A DNA stretch of 64,000 nucleotides from Certhia americana (Eukaryota; Chordata; Aves; Passeriformes; Certhiidae), in assembly GCA_018697195.1 (NCBI GenBank), contig CM031879.1, positions 48,376,509 to 48,440,508 on the forward strand, in the 5' to 3' direction. This document shows positions 12,639 to 25,300 of this stretch, piece after piece. Every line of letters starts with the position of its first letter. Positions within the stretch are counted from its first letter, which is position 1. Under the pieces are notes generated by a model. It searched no databases, had not been told where the DNA came from, and saw nothing but the letters and a program-made list of their open reading frames with translations. The position numbers and the translations under genes are program-made.

Positions 12639-15208
12639 GCGGCTACCATTCTGTCACCTGTAATAAATGACATTATTAATAACTTCATTAACTGAAATTA
12701 ATTAAATGGGACATAATAGCCACCTTTATAGAAAACATCTGTGGGTTATTACTGCTGTTTGATAACACACAAAACCCCTTTATCAATTGGGCTGATTATG
12801 CTCCCCAGCAGAAAGAGCTACCAGTCTACAAGTAGTAGCTATGGATTAATTAAGTTTTAAAAAAAGCAGGGTCTCCATCTGAAGCCAGGCTCTACAAAAA
12901 TTCACAGCCTGAACTATGCTAAACTACCTTAATCTGCAACCATCATCAACATATTTTTATCTTACACTTAACCAAAGAGCATTTCACTACAGTAAATTCT
13001 GAAAAACATCAATTCTGACTCCTTGTACTGTTGCTTTCACAACAGGTAAGAAAGATTTTGTGCAAGGACATTCATATCAACTACCAAAACAATCCACTTG
13101 CTTGTTTTTGTGGAGGTAATTCAAGATTCAGCTCGGGAACAGAAGGATCTTCCTCTTGCAGGCTGTCCAACTCTGCCTCTATCTTCACCAGGAGACTCCA
13201 AAGTCCATCCAACCCAAAAGTCCAGAAATGACCAACTATCCCAGCTAATTTTATACTGGGAGGAGAACTGCTTCTTGAAGCATGAGAGGGAAGGGCTGAA
13301 GCTACCAGCCATGAGGTGTAAGCACAGACACTATCACAGCACAAAGCTGAAAGGACTAGAAATAGGTAGAGGGGAAACATCAACTTTTCTTCTGAATACA
13401 CAGTCCAGAAAAGAAGGAAACATCCTACCACCAGTGTAGGAGAGCATGACTACCATGATGTCAGAGCCCTTGCACACATTAGCCAAAGAATATTCCTCAG
13501 TAAATGGATAGTAAATTTTGAAAAAAGAGTTGCTAATTTGTTTTTAACACTGATGGCAACTCTTCTTCTCCCTGGTAAGCTGTTCCATTGTTCCGTTCAA
13601 ATACGCCTCGATGACTATAACTATGAATTTTTTTCTTATTTCAAGAGTAATTGTGTTAAATCTCAGCTTCCAACCGGAAACATGGACTTATGACTATAAA
13701 CAGGACCTAAACCCTTGTTAGTAAGTATCACCCATATATACACATTTGTATAGAAATGACTTATCTCCTAACATCTCTTTTTAATAAGCTGAGTAAATAA
13801 TGTACCTAATACCTTACCAAGTTAAAAAAAAAAAAATCACTCACCTTTTAAGTCCAAGTTTATTCCTTTTGGTCTTAAACTGATCTCAGAACTGAATAAA
13901 CGCATGCAGTCAGTCTTTTCAATTTGGAACATGAGCAAGATTACATCCCTCCTTCAACCTGATAACCCCTTTGAATTATTGAAGCAACTATCTTCAATAA
14001 TCACTGGAACTCTCCCAAATCAGTGTTTTCCAAAGAAAGCTTTCCATCTTAAGAGCACAGACCAGTTCCCACATACTCAGTACTCTGCAATGAGCTGCAT
14101 CAAACACGTTTTTGTTGGATTTATCATCAGTCAACCAGGCATTTCTACTCATCCTCTTAACAGTAACCTTATCTGTCTCTTTCCTCCTCCTCAAATAGTT
14201 TTTTAACTGCAAACCTTACTGGCAAGGTTTATATAGTACCGTCTCCATGGGCTGATATAGATACTAAACAGGACAGCGATGGAAACAGATCCCTGGGGAA
14301 ACTAACAATAGAAACAGTCTTGATCACAGCTATCCGCCAAGGAACTACTACTTTTTATTATCTATCATTAAAGAGGTTTTTAATCCCTCTAATGTGTGCT
14401 ATGCTTGTGATAAGTATAATTTTTCTTAAAAATTGGTCACTTGGACAAATTAAATTGGTTGAGGAATGTTTCACTGTATCAGTATTGCTTTGTACAATCT
14501 TGTCAAAATAGACAAGACAGCATTTGTCTGCAAAGATGCTCATTATAAAGCTCTGCTAAATAGATACTAACATGTTTTTTCAAATTCTGATGGGCTTCTT
14601 TAAAATGTTCCAAAATTATTTTTATCTTGGATCAACATACAGATAGATAGCTCTTAGCTCTTTCGGTCATCCCTTTCAGGTTTTTTCAATAGTGAATCCT
14701 GTTGGGCAGTGTTCCACCCTTCTGCAACTCCCCTAGCTTAGAAGAATTGGCTAAAAATTAGTATTAGTGAATAAATGGAGCTCCTTGCTTTGGATCTGCT
14801 GGTTTTTAAACATTAGAGAGCACTGTCTCATCCTCCTCTGTTATTAATTATGTAGAAAACCAGATGAGGTAAAAATACCCTCTCTTAAATTCTAAATACA
14901 ATCAGTTGGGGGTTTTTTTCCCCTCTTTGGATTTTTGTTTTGCTGTTGTTTGTGGGGTTTTTCCCCAAAAATACACAACTACGTCCTGATTTTATACTGT
15001 ACCCATACACAGACATTTTATTTTTGCATGTAAAAAAACTGATGCCTTCCCTAAACCTAGGTCACCAGTATCTTCATGACTAGCACAGTTCCTTTTTCAC
15101 CTGCTTTTTTGCTTAAGTTTGCACCTATATTCACTGCTGTTTACTTCCTCCTCCTCACCTAAAGTGCAGAATGCTTGGAGTTTTATTACCACAGTTTCAG
15201 TGACTGTA

Positions 15209-15240
15209 GAATCATGCCTTCTTGGAATCATGCCTTCTTG
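15209..15240. repeat. 16-bp perfect tandem duplication
   Basis: GAATCATGCCTTCTTG occurs twice in direct succession without a mismatch. This looks like a recent replication-slippage duplication. Confidence 0.9.
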
Positions 15241-15655
15241 GCTATCAGTATGATGCTGCTGAATACTTTATGGCTTCCATTAATGCTTCCCTTTTAAAGG
15301 TACCTTCCTGGGCAGTTATCCTGCCAATTGTTTAAACTCCAAGAAACAGACTCTTCTAAAGCTCCTTACAGTGCTGGCTGATGCCATATTCTGTTTGCAC
15401 AAAGCAAATACAGACAAATAACAATCACCAGTACCTAGGCAACGGTGGGATTTCAGGTCAGCTATTAACTCTTCTTTATCTGCAGGAACAAGGTCAACTA
15501 TTGATTTATTCCAGAGTGGGTGCAGACCTGTATGCATTAAAAAACGAACTCCTCCTTCTAGAAGCTTTCTGGAAGTCTTTTCATTGGCCTCACAAAATGT
15601 AAAGTAAATATTGCCTGTTTTAAGCAGGCCATATTATTTGCCTCCCTGTAAGATG

Positions 15656-15702
15656 CATATATATATATACACACACACACACATATATATATACACATAT
15701 AT
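15656..15702. repeat. AT/AC compound microsatellite
   Basis: Alternating (AT)n, (AC)n, (AT)n and a short ACACATATAT tail. It is a pure dinucleotide tract, likely length-polymorphic. Confidence 0.95.
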
Positions 15703-17287
15703 GGAAATGTTTGGTCTATTCCTGATGATATCTCAAGGACTTGTTAGAAACACATTATAGCTGAGAGATGGTCAGAACCCAAATAAGTTGGATTACTTAA
15801 GACATCCTTAGGTTTACAGCTCTGCCAAATGGTGCAGGTTTAGAAAGCGTTATGTAATATGTATTTAATCACACGTGGGACAACATGTCTCAAGTCCACC
15901 TCTACTCAAGTCTGGATGAAAGCATTAGATATTTTCTGTGCCCCAGGACTGGGCTGACCTCTCGCATGCTGTTCCATCCTTGAGGGGACTTCTTTACTCC
16001 CTCCCGACCATCACATTTATTTCTTCCTCCATGGCTTTACTGTCTACCCAATTTCTCCCTTTGTACAGTAGCTTGGGAAAATCACTCCAGGCAAGGATTT
16101 TGAGTCTCTCAGATATGACGTTGAGGAGATGTGACCTGACACACAGAAGGGAGAGGGAGAAGATGGGGGTTACAGGCTGAAGACACAGCTGAAGACTCAG
16201 ACAACCATGAGTTCCCTTTAGGAGAAAGGGTAGGTTTCAGTGAGTCACCCAAAGGAAAGCATCCTGATCCTGAAAAAGAAATAGGAGCAAGCAGGATTCA
16301 GAGAGCATGCTCTCCTGCTCGAGGCTATGAGCATGCTGAGAGAAGCAGCACTAAAACAAAAAGGAAGATGTGCAAGAATCATTCATTATTTCCTTGGCAA
16401 AGTAGCAAAGTTCTCTATTACAGAAAATGGCACATGGGGTGTTTTGTGTCCCAGAAGATGAACACTCTTCTGGCAGGCATAACTCTCAGCAACCACAGGG
16501 CCAGCTGAACTACCAAAAGGTTTTACAAGGAATATATCATTCACCCAGTTCAATCAGTAAAATCAACATCAATGCGCTGGAACTTGAGATGTTCAGAAAA
16601 AAAAATAAACACCAGAGAAACACCAGAAACCAATTCATAGAGCATGATTCCCCATCCTGCCTATGCACAAAAAAGGGCACCTTATAGGCCAAAAAAAAGG
16701 ACAGGAAATCTTAAAGCAAGTAATTAGGCTGCATTTTCTATAAGTCACTTCTTAGGACAGCAGTTCATTTAAACTGCCTGGATGTCTCAATCTGCAAAAG
16801 CGTAAGCAAGAGTCACCAGGACAGGGATGTTCCTTGTCATTTCCACCTCATCCACGCCTCCCACACCAGGAGCACATGGCAGAAAAGCATCAAGGTGTAC
16901 AAATGTGAAAAAAGGCCAGTTGTCAATTAAGCATCAGTCCCAGGAGAAGGGACAGCAATGGGGAACAATTTCAGTAAGTGATGCAGCTCCCAGGAGAGTG
17001 GAGCAGCAGTAGCACAAAGCAGGACATGATAAATACAGATTGTAGCAGGTGGTCCAAGAACTGGCTGTGATTTCAGCAACCATTTGTCCAAACCGGACGG
17101 AACTGCCTACTGCACAACCCTGCAACAGCAAAAAAGCAAGCTAGAAGAAATCATAAAAGTAGAGAAGATTCAGCAATCACAGATTGCCAAGAGATGAGTT
17201 TAATTCTGAAAACATTTCTACAGACATCCAGAGTATAACAATAATCTAAGGTGTGAACAATATGGAAGCAAACCTAGGCCTCTTTCA

Positions 17288-17505
17288 ACAGAATCACAGA
17301 TCCATGGTTTTGGCTGGGAATTGACTCCAGAGATCGTTTAGGGCATCCACTGCTCACAGCAGGTATAATGAGATCTTTTTGGCCAGGCTGTGTCCAGTCA
17401 AGTCAGATACCTTTAAGAATGAAGGTTCCACAACCCATCTGGGCAATGTGTTCCATGATTTAAGTATCCTCACAAAAAACCTAAAATTTTCCTGGTATCT
17501 AATTG
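17288..17505 (-). mobile_element. CR1 LINE fragment, 3' region
   Basis: Read on the minus strand, this matches the 3' end of avian CR1 elements as I know them. The plus strand begins with a degraded form of the usual AGAATCACAGAATCATGG end, passes through CCAGGCTGTGTCCAGTCAAG and a TTCCACAACC..CTGGGCAA..TGTTCCA block, and ends near TGGTATCTAATTG. It is diverged, with indels, so it is an old, inactive copy. It abuts a CR1 fragment of the opposite orientation. Confidence 0.85.
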
Positions 17506-17725
17506 ATAAATCAAAGGCAGAGAAGCCTTGCAAAGAAACCTAGACAAATTAAGAGGGCTGGGCAATCACCAACCACATGAAGTTTAACAAAGACAAGTGG
17601 CAGATTCTGCACCTGGGACAGGGTAACCCTGGATGTACAGACAGATTGGAAAATGAGATGCTGGAGAACTGTGCTGCAGAAAGGGACCGGGGGCCTGGTT
17701 TGATGGAAAGTTGAGTATGATGAAA
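17506..17725 (+). mobile_element. CR1 LINE fragment, reverse transcriptase region
   Basis: The plus strand encodes a decayed piece of CR1 ORF2 downstream of the catalytic motif. GREALQRNLDKL is followed, after a one-base frameshift near 17553-17558, by WAITNHMKFNKDK, then ILHLGQGNPGC and AAERD. Stop codons follow near 17714. The MKFNKDK and ILHLGQGNPG blocks are characteristic of CR1 reverse transcriptase. The element is truncated at both ends and cannot encode an active protein. Confidence 0.88.
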
Positions 17726-17762
17726 AGCCTGAAATTCATTCTTGTTGAGTATGTTAACATTT

Positions 17763-17845
17763 CACTCAGCCCATTTCTTCAGCCTGGCCAGGTCCCTCTG
17801 AATAGCAGCCTTGCCCTTCTGCATTTTGACCACTGTTTTGTTCCT
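17763..17845 (-). mobile_element. CR1 LINE fragment, reverse transcriptase region, opposite orientation
   Basis: On the minus strand this reads GKAAIQRDLARLKKWAE, the same CR1 ORF2 block as at the start of the neighbouring plus-strand fragment but inverted. The two fragments therefore come from different CR1 copies. It could belong to the same insertion as the minus-strand 3' fragment at 17288-17505. Confidence 0.75.
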
Positions 17846-18746
17846 TTCGTATTGCACAAGCTACAGACAGATAAGCCAAATTCTTCTCTCATTTACAGCA
17901 TTGAAGTCCATGAATTAAACACGTTTACAACACTGCAACACTACCATACATGCAAGTGTGTGCCTTTGTGCATTCATAACACACCCACAGAGATGGCTCA
18001 GGAGATGCAACAACTGAAACAGAAATACTGCAGAATTTGGAGGAGCAGCTGTTGTAAGTGAAGACCAAGGTATACACTCCAAGCCTAAGGTGACAAGAGC
18101 TTTGGGCTTTCCTGACTTTGATTCTTTGGACTGCACCTTAAAAAGGCAGCAGCTGTTAACTTCATAAAAAATAATAAATATTTCTGAAGACTTTAAAACA
18201 TGCCATCATCTAAGGATCATATTATAATTATATCAACAAGTCAAACACCCCTGATGATGATGATATGACATATAGATAACTTCACCTAAAGGTTAGGTTA
18301 TGAGACATCCAGCTCGTTTACCTGTGTTCACATGGAATGAGTCGCCATGTGTATTCACATAAACAAACTCTTCCTCAAAGAACTTATAAATCAAGAATCA
18401 CGAATAGCACCCAAGGATTAGAGAAGACAAACTATGTGGTCAAAAGAAACAGAAGGTATATTATACACAATGTAAAATACCATCTGACTTGTATTAGCTT
18501 TTCCACATGCAATCACTGGTTGGTAAATTGTTTGCAGCCATCTTTCATCACAGAAATGGATCATGAGGAAAGAAATACTTCAACATGTTTCTATGTAACT
18601 GAAAAACAGTGCTTTGCAAGGGATGTATTAAGTGTTCAATTCTGGCCTTTACTCAGAAATAAGGTGAGGTTTCATTTTGTTTTGTTTTTTTTTCCCAAAC
18701 ATATTGTTAGCTTACACTGAAAATCGCTGCTCAGAAAAGTTGTGGG

Positions 18747-18912
18747 CTGCCCCAAGCAGTTGTGCATGTCCCATTCCTGGAGATGTTCATAGCCAGGCTG
18801 GATTGAGCTCTAAGCAGACCTAGTGAAAGGTGCACCAGCCCATGGCACGGGTGTTTGAACTGGATAATCTCTAAGGTCCCTTCCAACCCAAACCATTTTA
18901 TGATTCTATGAA
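18747..18912 (+). mobile_element. CR1 LINE fragment, 3' end
   Basis: The plus strand ends with GGTCCCTTCCAACCCAAACC followed by ATTTTATGATTCTATGA. This is the hallmark CR1 3' terminus with its short ATTCTATG-type repeats and no poly-A tail. Upstream, GCTGCCCCAAGCAGTTGTGC and CTGGAGATGTTCATAGCCAGG fit the CR1 3' UTR. It is 5'-truncated to about 165 bp, the usual fate of CR1 insertions. Confidence 0.93.
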
Positions 18913-19107
18913 CATCTTAGTAGGAAGAACACTATTATAGCTCTCGTGTGTATTTACCAGCTAAGTTAAAACACTACCAATTGTCCTAACCCTGCAAATA
19001 TATTACTGATATAAATACAGTGTGCTGATACAGTGTGCTAACTAAACTGAGGGGGAAGGGCTCTTCACTCACACAAACACAGCACCAGGTGGAGAAGAAG
19101 AATCTGC

Positions 19108-19112
19108 CATGC
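19108..19112 (-). promoter_or_regulatory. GCATG (RBFOX core site) at +24 after exon 3
   Basis: The minus strand has GCATG 24-28 nt downstream of the exon 3 donor. RBFOX proteins are known to bind (U)GCAUG, and sites just downstream of an exon usually favour its inclusion. This copy is preceded by G, not U, so it is the weaker pentamer form. A match to five bases is expected often by chance, so function is an inference. Confidence 0.35.
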
Positions 19113-19135
19113 CTGAAAAGGTGCTCGTAACTTAC

Positions 19136-19282
19136 CCCAAACATCTGCCGAAGGTCAGGATCTCGAAAGCGGAAGGGAATGTTAGACACGTGAAGTCGTT
19201 TTGGAGTGGATTTGCTCTCGGTATTCTCACTGCTCTGTGTCTGTGATTGCTGTCCATCTGTCTGTGCCCCTCCTTCTGTCTG
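19136..19282 (-). CDS. RBFOX2: RBFOX2 coding exon 3 (linker and start of RRM)
   Basis: This 147-nt exon encodes 49 residues from [10 protein letters not shown] to DPDLRQMFG. The first half is a Gln/Ser/Thr linker. The second half, from [11 protein letters not shown] onward, is the start of the RNA recognition motif: LHVSNI is the RNP2 strand, and [13 protein letters not shown] is the first loop and helix. The RRM is known in this family to bind UGCAUG in pre-mRNA, chiefly introns next to alternative exons, in the nucleus. The donor is GTAAGT at 19135-19130. The acceptor is a tandem CAGCAG at 19285-19280, so use of the second AG would drop the first Gln (144 nt instead of 147). GCATG motifs lie at +24 in the following intron and at about -59 in the preceding one. 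Both borders are phase 0. Confidence 0.97.
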
Positions 19283-19285
19283 CTG
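19280..19285 (-). other. NAGNAG tandem 3' splice site of RBFOX2 exon 3
   Basis: The minus strand reads TTTCAGCAGACAG at the acceptor. Either CAG can be the splice site, which inserts or omits a single Gln codon at the junction between NGSLA and TEGGAQ. Subtle isoforms of this kind are common where NAGNAG acceptors occur. The upstream AG gives the form with Gln that I remember for mammalian RBFOX2. Confidence 0.7.
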
Positions 19286-19340
19286 AAATCAGGAAAGACA
19301 AAAGTGTGTGCATGAGTAGAAATCAAACAAATTCCTTTCA

Positions 19341-19345
19341 CATGC
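19341..19345 (-). promoter_or_regulatory. GCATG about 59 nt upstream of exon 3
   Basis: A minus-strand GCATG lies in the intron just before exon 3. In RBFOX targets, upstream sites usually favour skipping. Together with the +24 site it brackets the exon. Chance occurrence is not excluded. Confidence 0.3.
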
Positions 19346-22300
19346 CTTGTCTACCCCTTCTTAGGTATTAGCACTGCAATGGAGCTATCTAGCACTTGAC
19401 AATCATTTTGATAAAGCCAGTAGCACTTAACAATTCAGCTATTGTTCTTCCCCTCCCTTGCCATGAGTAAACACTAATGAAATCTCAGCCTCCCTCCCCT
19501 CCTACCACCTTCCAGCTAAGTAGATTTGTCTTGGGTTTTCTTAAATTGCTTCTCTCTTTTAGCCCATTCTTCCTCACTTGAGTTGCCACCATATGAAAGC
19601 TCTAATGAAGAGACGGATCTTTCATATCCTGGAGCTGGGAGGTAGTACCACCACTCTAATCTCATGTGGCAGGATGTTCATGCAATCATCAAAATCCCGA
19701 AGCTGAAGTGGCAGCTCTTCACCAGGCCAATACCAGAAGTGCATCCTGAGGCAAAATGGCATCTGGTCTGTCAAGCTCCTTTCAGAGAAATATTACCCCA
19801 AAAGAAGACCCATAATTAAATGGCAAAATCCATACAGAAACAGCTTACAAATGTCTCTGATTAACTTCTCGCATACATTTAAGTGAGCCCAGGAACAGGA
19901 AACAGTTATCACCACTGCAAGATTTAGAAAAACTCCAAGTGCTGCTTTTTGTTACCAATTCCACAGCTAAGAAAGGCAATTTGTTCCACTGTTCTCAAGC
20001 ACTGACCGGCATGGCAAAGAAAGGTCAAGGGGTACACCAGGGGTATTTGTTCACAGAAAAAGTACAAGAAGCAGGCAGAGGAATAAGGGAGATCTGTGTG
20101 CCAGATGAGAGTCCTAATGCCTGCACAGAGATTACTGGCAGGAGAAAAGTAAGGAATAGAACCTCAGCCGCTTGTGTGAGCTTTGACTGAAAAGCGCTAA
20201 AATTTGAGCACGGCACTAAATATAAAGGCAAGGCCCCTTTGCAAATGGCTTGATGAGAAAATAGCATTTTTTGCACTTTAGTCAGAAAGATGACCTCAAA
20301 ACCTCTGAGCCACAGAACAAAGCAGACTACAATTTGGTCGGTTTTATTGCTCTTGTCCCTTTCCAAGTGCATTCACTGACAGGTCAAGGTATTCAAAGAG
20401 CACCCACCCACTCACTCTGTTTCCTGCTGCTTGCCTCAGACTCCTAGGAGTCAAGCTTTGACTACCTGTGTGATGCACTTTAAAGCATCATTTCAACTCC
20501 TAAGATGTCAACCTGACTTCCTCCTTTACCCATCAAGTAAAAAGAAGTCCTACAATAAGGCAAGGACTGTAATTGCTAGGAGTAAGTCTTTCTAAGGCAC
20601 TTTCAAAAGAAACATGTAGGTCTTAAAAATGTAAGAGTAGGGGTGAAGTTTTTGCTGGTTTGGGTCCTTTCTTCCTTCTGTTTTAAATATTCAATTTGTG
20701 TACCAAAGATGAAAGAAATCTGAGGGGAGATGCCCACACCAATTCCCCAATTGCTAGGACTTGCTAGGCTGCTCTGCATATCATTCAACATACAACACTT
20801 CACAAACATTTGGAAACATCTATTCATAGACAAACTGAATTGGCAACAGCAAGAAAGTATCTTCTGCCCAGAAATACCACTTAAAGATATGACCTTCAAC
20901 TTGCATATTGGTTATAAAGCAAGTGTATATACAAAGACAAGAGCAAGCAAACAGTAAGCACCAGGGTCTTGCCATGCTGAGCAGACCAGTGTCAGCTTTT
21001 CATTTCATTTCAGTAGAGCTATGCATGCAGCACAAAACTGCATGGTAACCATGATCTGGTTAACATAAATTATCTATGATCAGAAGAATGACATTACAGC
21101 TCTGACATGTCCACTTCCCATAGCAATGCAAGTCTCAGAAGCCTTGTAGAATGAAACATTTTTATTTGTCTAGGACTCATTCACTCCACAAACATCAAAT
21201 TTTTGAGAAAAATTTCAGAAACTTCCTTTTGAGCTTATCCAAAAGCTGACCCCTGCATGTTCTCCTTCTTCTCCTTCCCTCACCTCTATGACAAAAAGGC
21301 TCTCCAAACTTATAGAGAATACACCCTAGGGGAAGAATCAATGCAGCTGGCTTGCAATTAAATCACACCATGCTACTTAGTGGTTTTATTTTTATGCCTC
21401 CATCAGAGTCCTCTGCTCCTCAGGGCAAATCTGTCCAAGAAGGACAAAACACAGGAGTAGCTTATCTATCACCACTGCATACAACACCTGCAAGTAAGTA
21501 CTCCAAAGTAACTCCCCAAAATCACCAGTACTCCTGCTAAAAGGGACAGCTACATTAAACATACAGGTTGCACAGGACTGGAGCCTCTGTTTCCACAGGG
21601 GAGGAAGCCAGAATATTGTCTGCACTCCTCTTCTATCCATTTGCTCCCAGGCAGAGGGCAGAACTCCTTTCTTACCAAGGGTGCAATGTATCATGTACAG
21701 TGGTCCATTCAAAAGCACTCACAGCTGTTCCTGCATATGGCAGAGAGCTGCTCCCACACAGGAGTCATTCTGCAGCATGTGAGATGTGTAAAGTAAGACA
21801 AATGCTTCAAAGAAGAAATGATAGAAGGAAAAAGGGATCTTGGTCCACTCTTAGTTTTTTTAACTGCACTGAGAGACTCCAAATGATTTTCATGCTTTCA
21901 CATAAACTATTACTGAAAAATCAGGCTAACATTAAATACCTTCTTCTGCATGCTGTAGCTCCCTCATCTCTACCCATCCATGGCCCTAAGGTAAGATTTG
22001 AACTTTCCACCACTGTAACATTAGCTCAATACATTTATCCACTGCCACACATTCAGCTACAACATAAGCAAAAAAACAGTCTCTTCAGATCTTTTATTTT
22101 TTCCTTTTACAGTTATTCCTTGGCTTAATTCATTAGGAAGGAGATGAAAGGAAGGGCCTGAAGCCTGTTCTCAGGCAGCATATAACAGAGCCTGGCAGCA
22201 GTGCTACCCTGACCAAACCAGATGATGAAAGCCCTCATTTCACCAAGTGCCCACTCCCCACCTTGACTCCCTCCCCACAGGGTGTTCAAGCTCTTTCTGG

Positions 22301-25300
22301 CCTTGTGTCAGCACTTCCCAGTGAAGAAAGAGACCTCTCCCTTCTCTAGAAAATCAGCTTGGAAGGGTGCTAATACACATTCCCCAGGTCCCAATGCCTG
22401 TCACCAGGCAATGCAGACATGCTGCAGCAAAGGTCTCACACTTAGGAATAGTACTGGATTCTCTGCACCTCCTCAGCATAGCCTGTGTAACATATACTGA
22501 TGCAGGTGATAATGCCATACGTGCCTGCACATGCAAGCTTTGAGCTCTGCTCAAGGTCACTGAGAAACACATCAGAGCTCAGGACAGCCAAGCATGTGCT
22601 TCTCTTTTAACTCCTTGCTGCCTGTGCCCCCAGGTCAGCTCCTCCCTTACACCTTCCAGCAGCAAGGAGACCCTAAGCAAGAAGAGGCAGCTGCAAAGAG
22701 AAGCACAGATTATACTCATTCACATACACGTGTAAAGGGGTGGACACCTGCCAGCACGAGGGTGTTACGAAAGGTTTGAGGACAGCTCTACAACCACCTT
22801 CCTACCTCTCAACTGGTCTCCTCTATCCTAATGCAAGTGATGAACAACTAATCGCTGAGGATTGCCCCTCAGCAGCAGGGAGGCAGGGGCTCCAGCACCA
22901 CCTCAGCTCTGAGCAGATCTCCATCTGAATGGCTAGACTGAGGGATTACTCCCTGGTGAGCCAGACAAGCACCAGCACAACAGACCAATACAGAGATTAT
23001 TAATACCCAGCACATTCTGTTTCCATCTCCCACTTGCTTCTAGAACAGGAACACCACCTCAGATCCAAGTTCCAGACAAACAAAAAACAACCCCCCATTC
23101 TCTCCCCCAGGAAGCAGGCGGTCCAAAGTGTTGTGAATCATACTGAGGAGGTTAAGAGCCATAAATCACTGCAAAGAAAATATTTACAAAATACAAACTG
23201 TAACTAATAACTATATTTAAAAGGGGATTTGGGTGGCTTACAAAATCTAGGAGACAGACTGTGCTCACTCCACTGCTCCTCGATCAGTTTTGAGTCTAAA
23301 AAAAGCCAAAACCAAACACCCAACCTTGTTTGGATCAAGAATTTGAATAACTGTGGAGGCAAGGACCAAAAGCTACAACTGAGAGAAGGCAATCTTCCCA
23401 TCATGAAGCTACAACTTCTAGTGAAGAACCCATGTCAAAACAACCAGTCACCCACCAATGAACAGATATCCACCGAAGAAGTTTCATGAAAAAACAAGTG
23501 AAGAATTAAGCCCTAGACACAAAATCCATCTCCTTTCCCACCACACTCTACTAGAAGTAGGGCTGAGGTCCCACACATCCAATAGCCAATGCCATGGGAA
23601 TTTAAGCCACTTAAACACTTGTTCAGCAGACAGAAGACCATAGGGCTAATTATCACTTTTCAACAGCAGTAAATATAATTTTACAATTACATCCATGTAC
23701 TTGATTTTTCAGAGATGCCATGAGTGTTATACTTAAAAAATGTGGGGGCTACTTAAAGGCACAAATAACTATTATCCAAAATAGTCTGTATGTTAAAAAA
23801 AAACAGAACAAAAAATTCTAAGAACATACCAATTATCTTCTACAAGGCTTTTTACTATTTTCTATACAGTCAGGTGGATTTAGGGCATATTTTTCTGATA
23901 TATATATTTCGTTAGTTACCTATTTTCAGACATACTGAAGCTTAAGTCATTTTGTTCACTTTCCTCTTTAAAGACATACCTCTCAGAACACAAACCTAAC
24001 ATAGGGAGTTTTGCTACCAATGCTGCACAACACCTCTGATGTTCCAGTAACATTTTCAATCCTTAGATGGGTATTTCTAACAGTATTCTTTAGAGCTTTT
24101 TTCTTTTTCTTTTCCCTCTCAATGAAGCGGTAAAATGAAGCCCCCTGAAAGGCCTGCTCTGCTGGTCAGATTGTTAAGCCTTTTGTGAGCAGTTCCAGCA
24201 CATTCCTTACAAAACAGGGATGCCCTAACAAGGTGAAGGAGACAGTAAAATTCCCCGAGCTAGTGGTCAGCCCCCGACCACTCCATTGACAGTGGCAGAA
24301 GACCTGCCACACAGTGACAGACTTAAGATCCATCCAGCCCATCATCTTCTTTCTAACAACAGCCAAATATGTGGCATCTGTGGAAGGAAGAAAGAACAAG
24401 GCAAATGCTTGATGACTTTCCTCCAGCAAACTAAGTCAGCTGATGTCTCAACTTGCAGAGCATCCCATGGCCAAGAGCTGTAATGCTAATTTCTTCATTA
24501 TATGGAAAAAATAAGCAGTAAACCCTGCTCTTTTTTTCATACATGGCACACAATTATTTCCCACGTGCATCCTAGTAAGTGAAAATGGGAAAGCTCCATA
24601 TTTTAGTTGCCTTGCCATCCAATCTTCTATGTACTTGTCATATACCTTTTTTCCTGACAGCTCTTTCTGTAAGTGAAGATTTCATTTCTTCGCATAAAGA
24701 ACCTGCTACATCCCTTTCATCATCACTTTTATTCTTCCCTGTACTTCTGCTAGATCTGCTAAAACCTTCGAGAGATACACAGAAGTACCACAGCTATATA
24801 CTCTAATGTAATGATACTTGCTGATTTATTCTCCACTTCTCATTTTTAAATCTGCCTCACCAGACACAAGTCTGAAAGTGCTGACAATCTGCCTCGTATT
24901 CAAAGCGGACTCTTGACGTTAAATGTCAGGGTTTGCTACCTCAAGACAGTCATTTCTAAGCTAAGGTGGCTAAACAATCAGCAGCAAACTACTTATTTGA
25001 AGTTAGTTCTTCCTCATGTCTACCTGCTCAGCAGCATCAGAAAATAACTGATGATATTCATTAAACATATTCTTCACCTGAAATACCTCACATGAGCAAT
25101 TGCTTTAATTACTAAAGGGATGAAAAGTAATTACAGAGGAAAATTCTGCAAATTCAGTCTAGGCAAGAAATACCCAAGGGGAAGTCATCATTATAACATT
25201 GTCCATGTGTTGCAGAAGTCAGTTGAAGAATCCTTGGTGTCACTGGCTGTCCTCTTTCTAAGCCCTTGCCAGATGTTCAAGGCACAGCCAGATGACCAAA

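Larger units (their letters stand above)
6168..19135 (-). other. RBFOX2 intron between exons 3 and 4
   Basis: This is about 13 kb of intron. It holds a plus-strand terminal-exon-like structure (7415-7570), CA repeats (9769-9812), a poly-A run of 16 (12623-12638), a 16-bp tandem duplication (15209-15240), an AT/AC microsatellite (15656-15702) and four CR1 fragments (17288-18912). The rest shows nothing I can name. Confidence 0.85.

Noticed and set aside
21568..22128. Plus-strand open frame of 186 codons
   Set aside because: No domain, no splice-site support and no coding-like composition.
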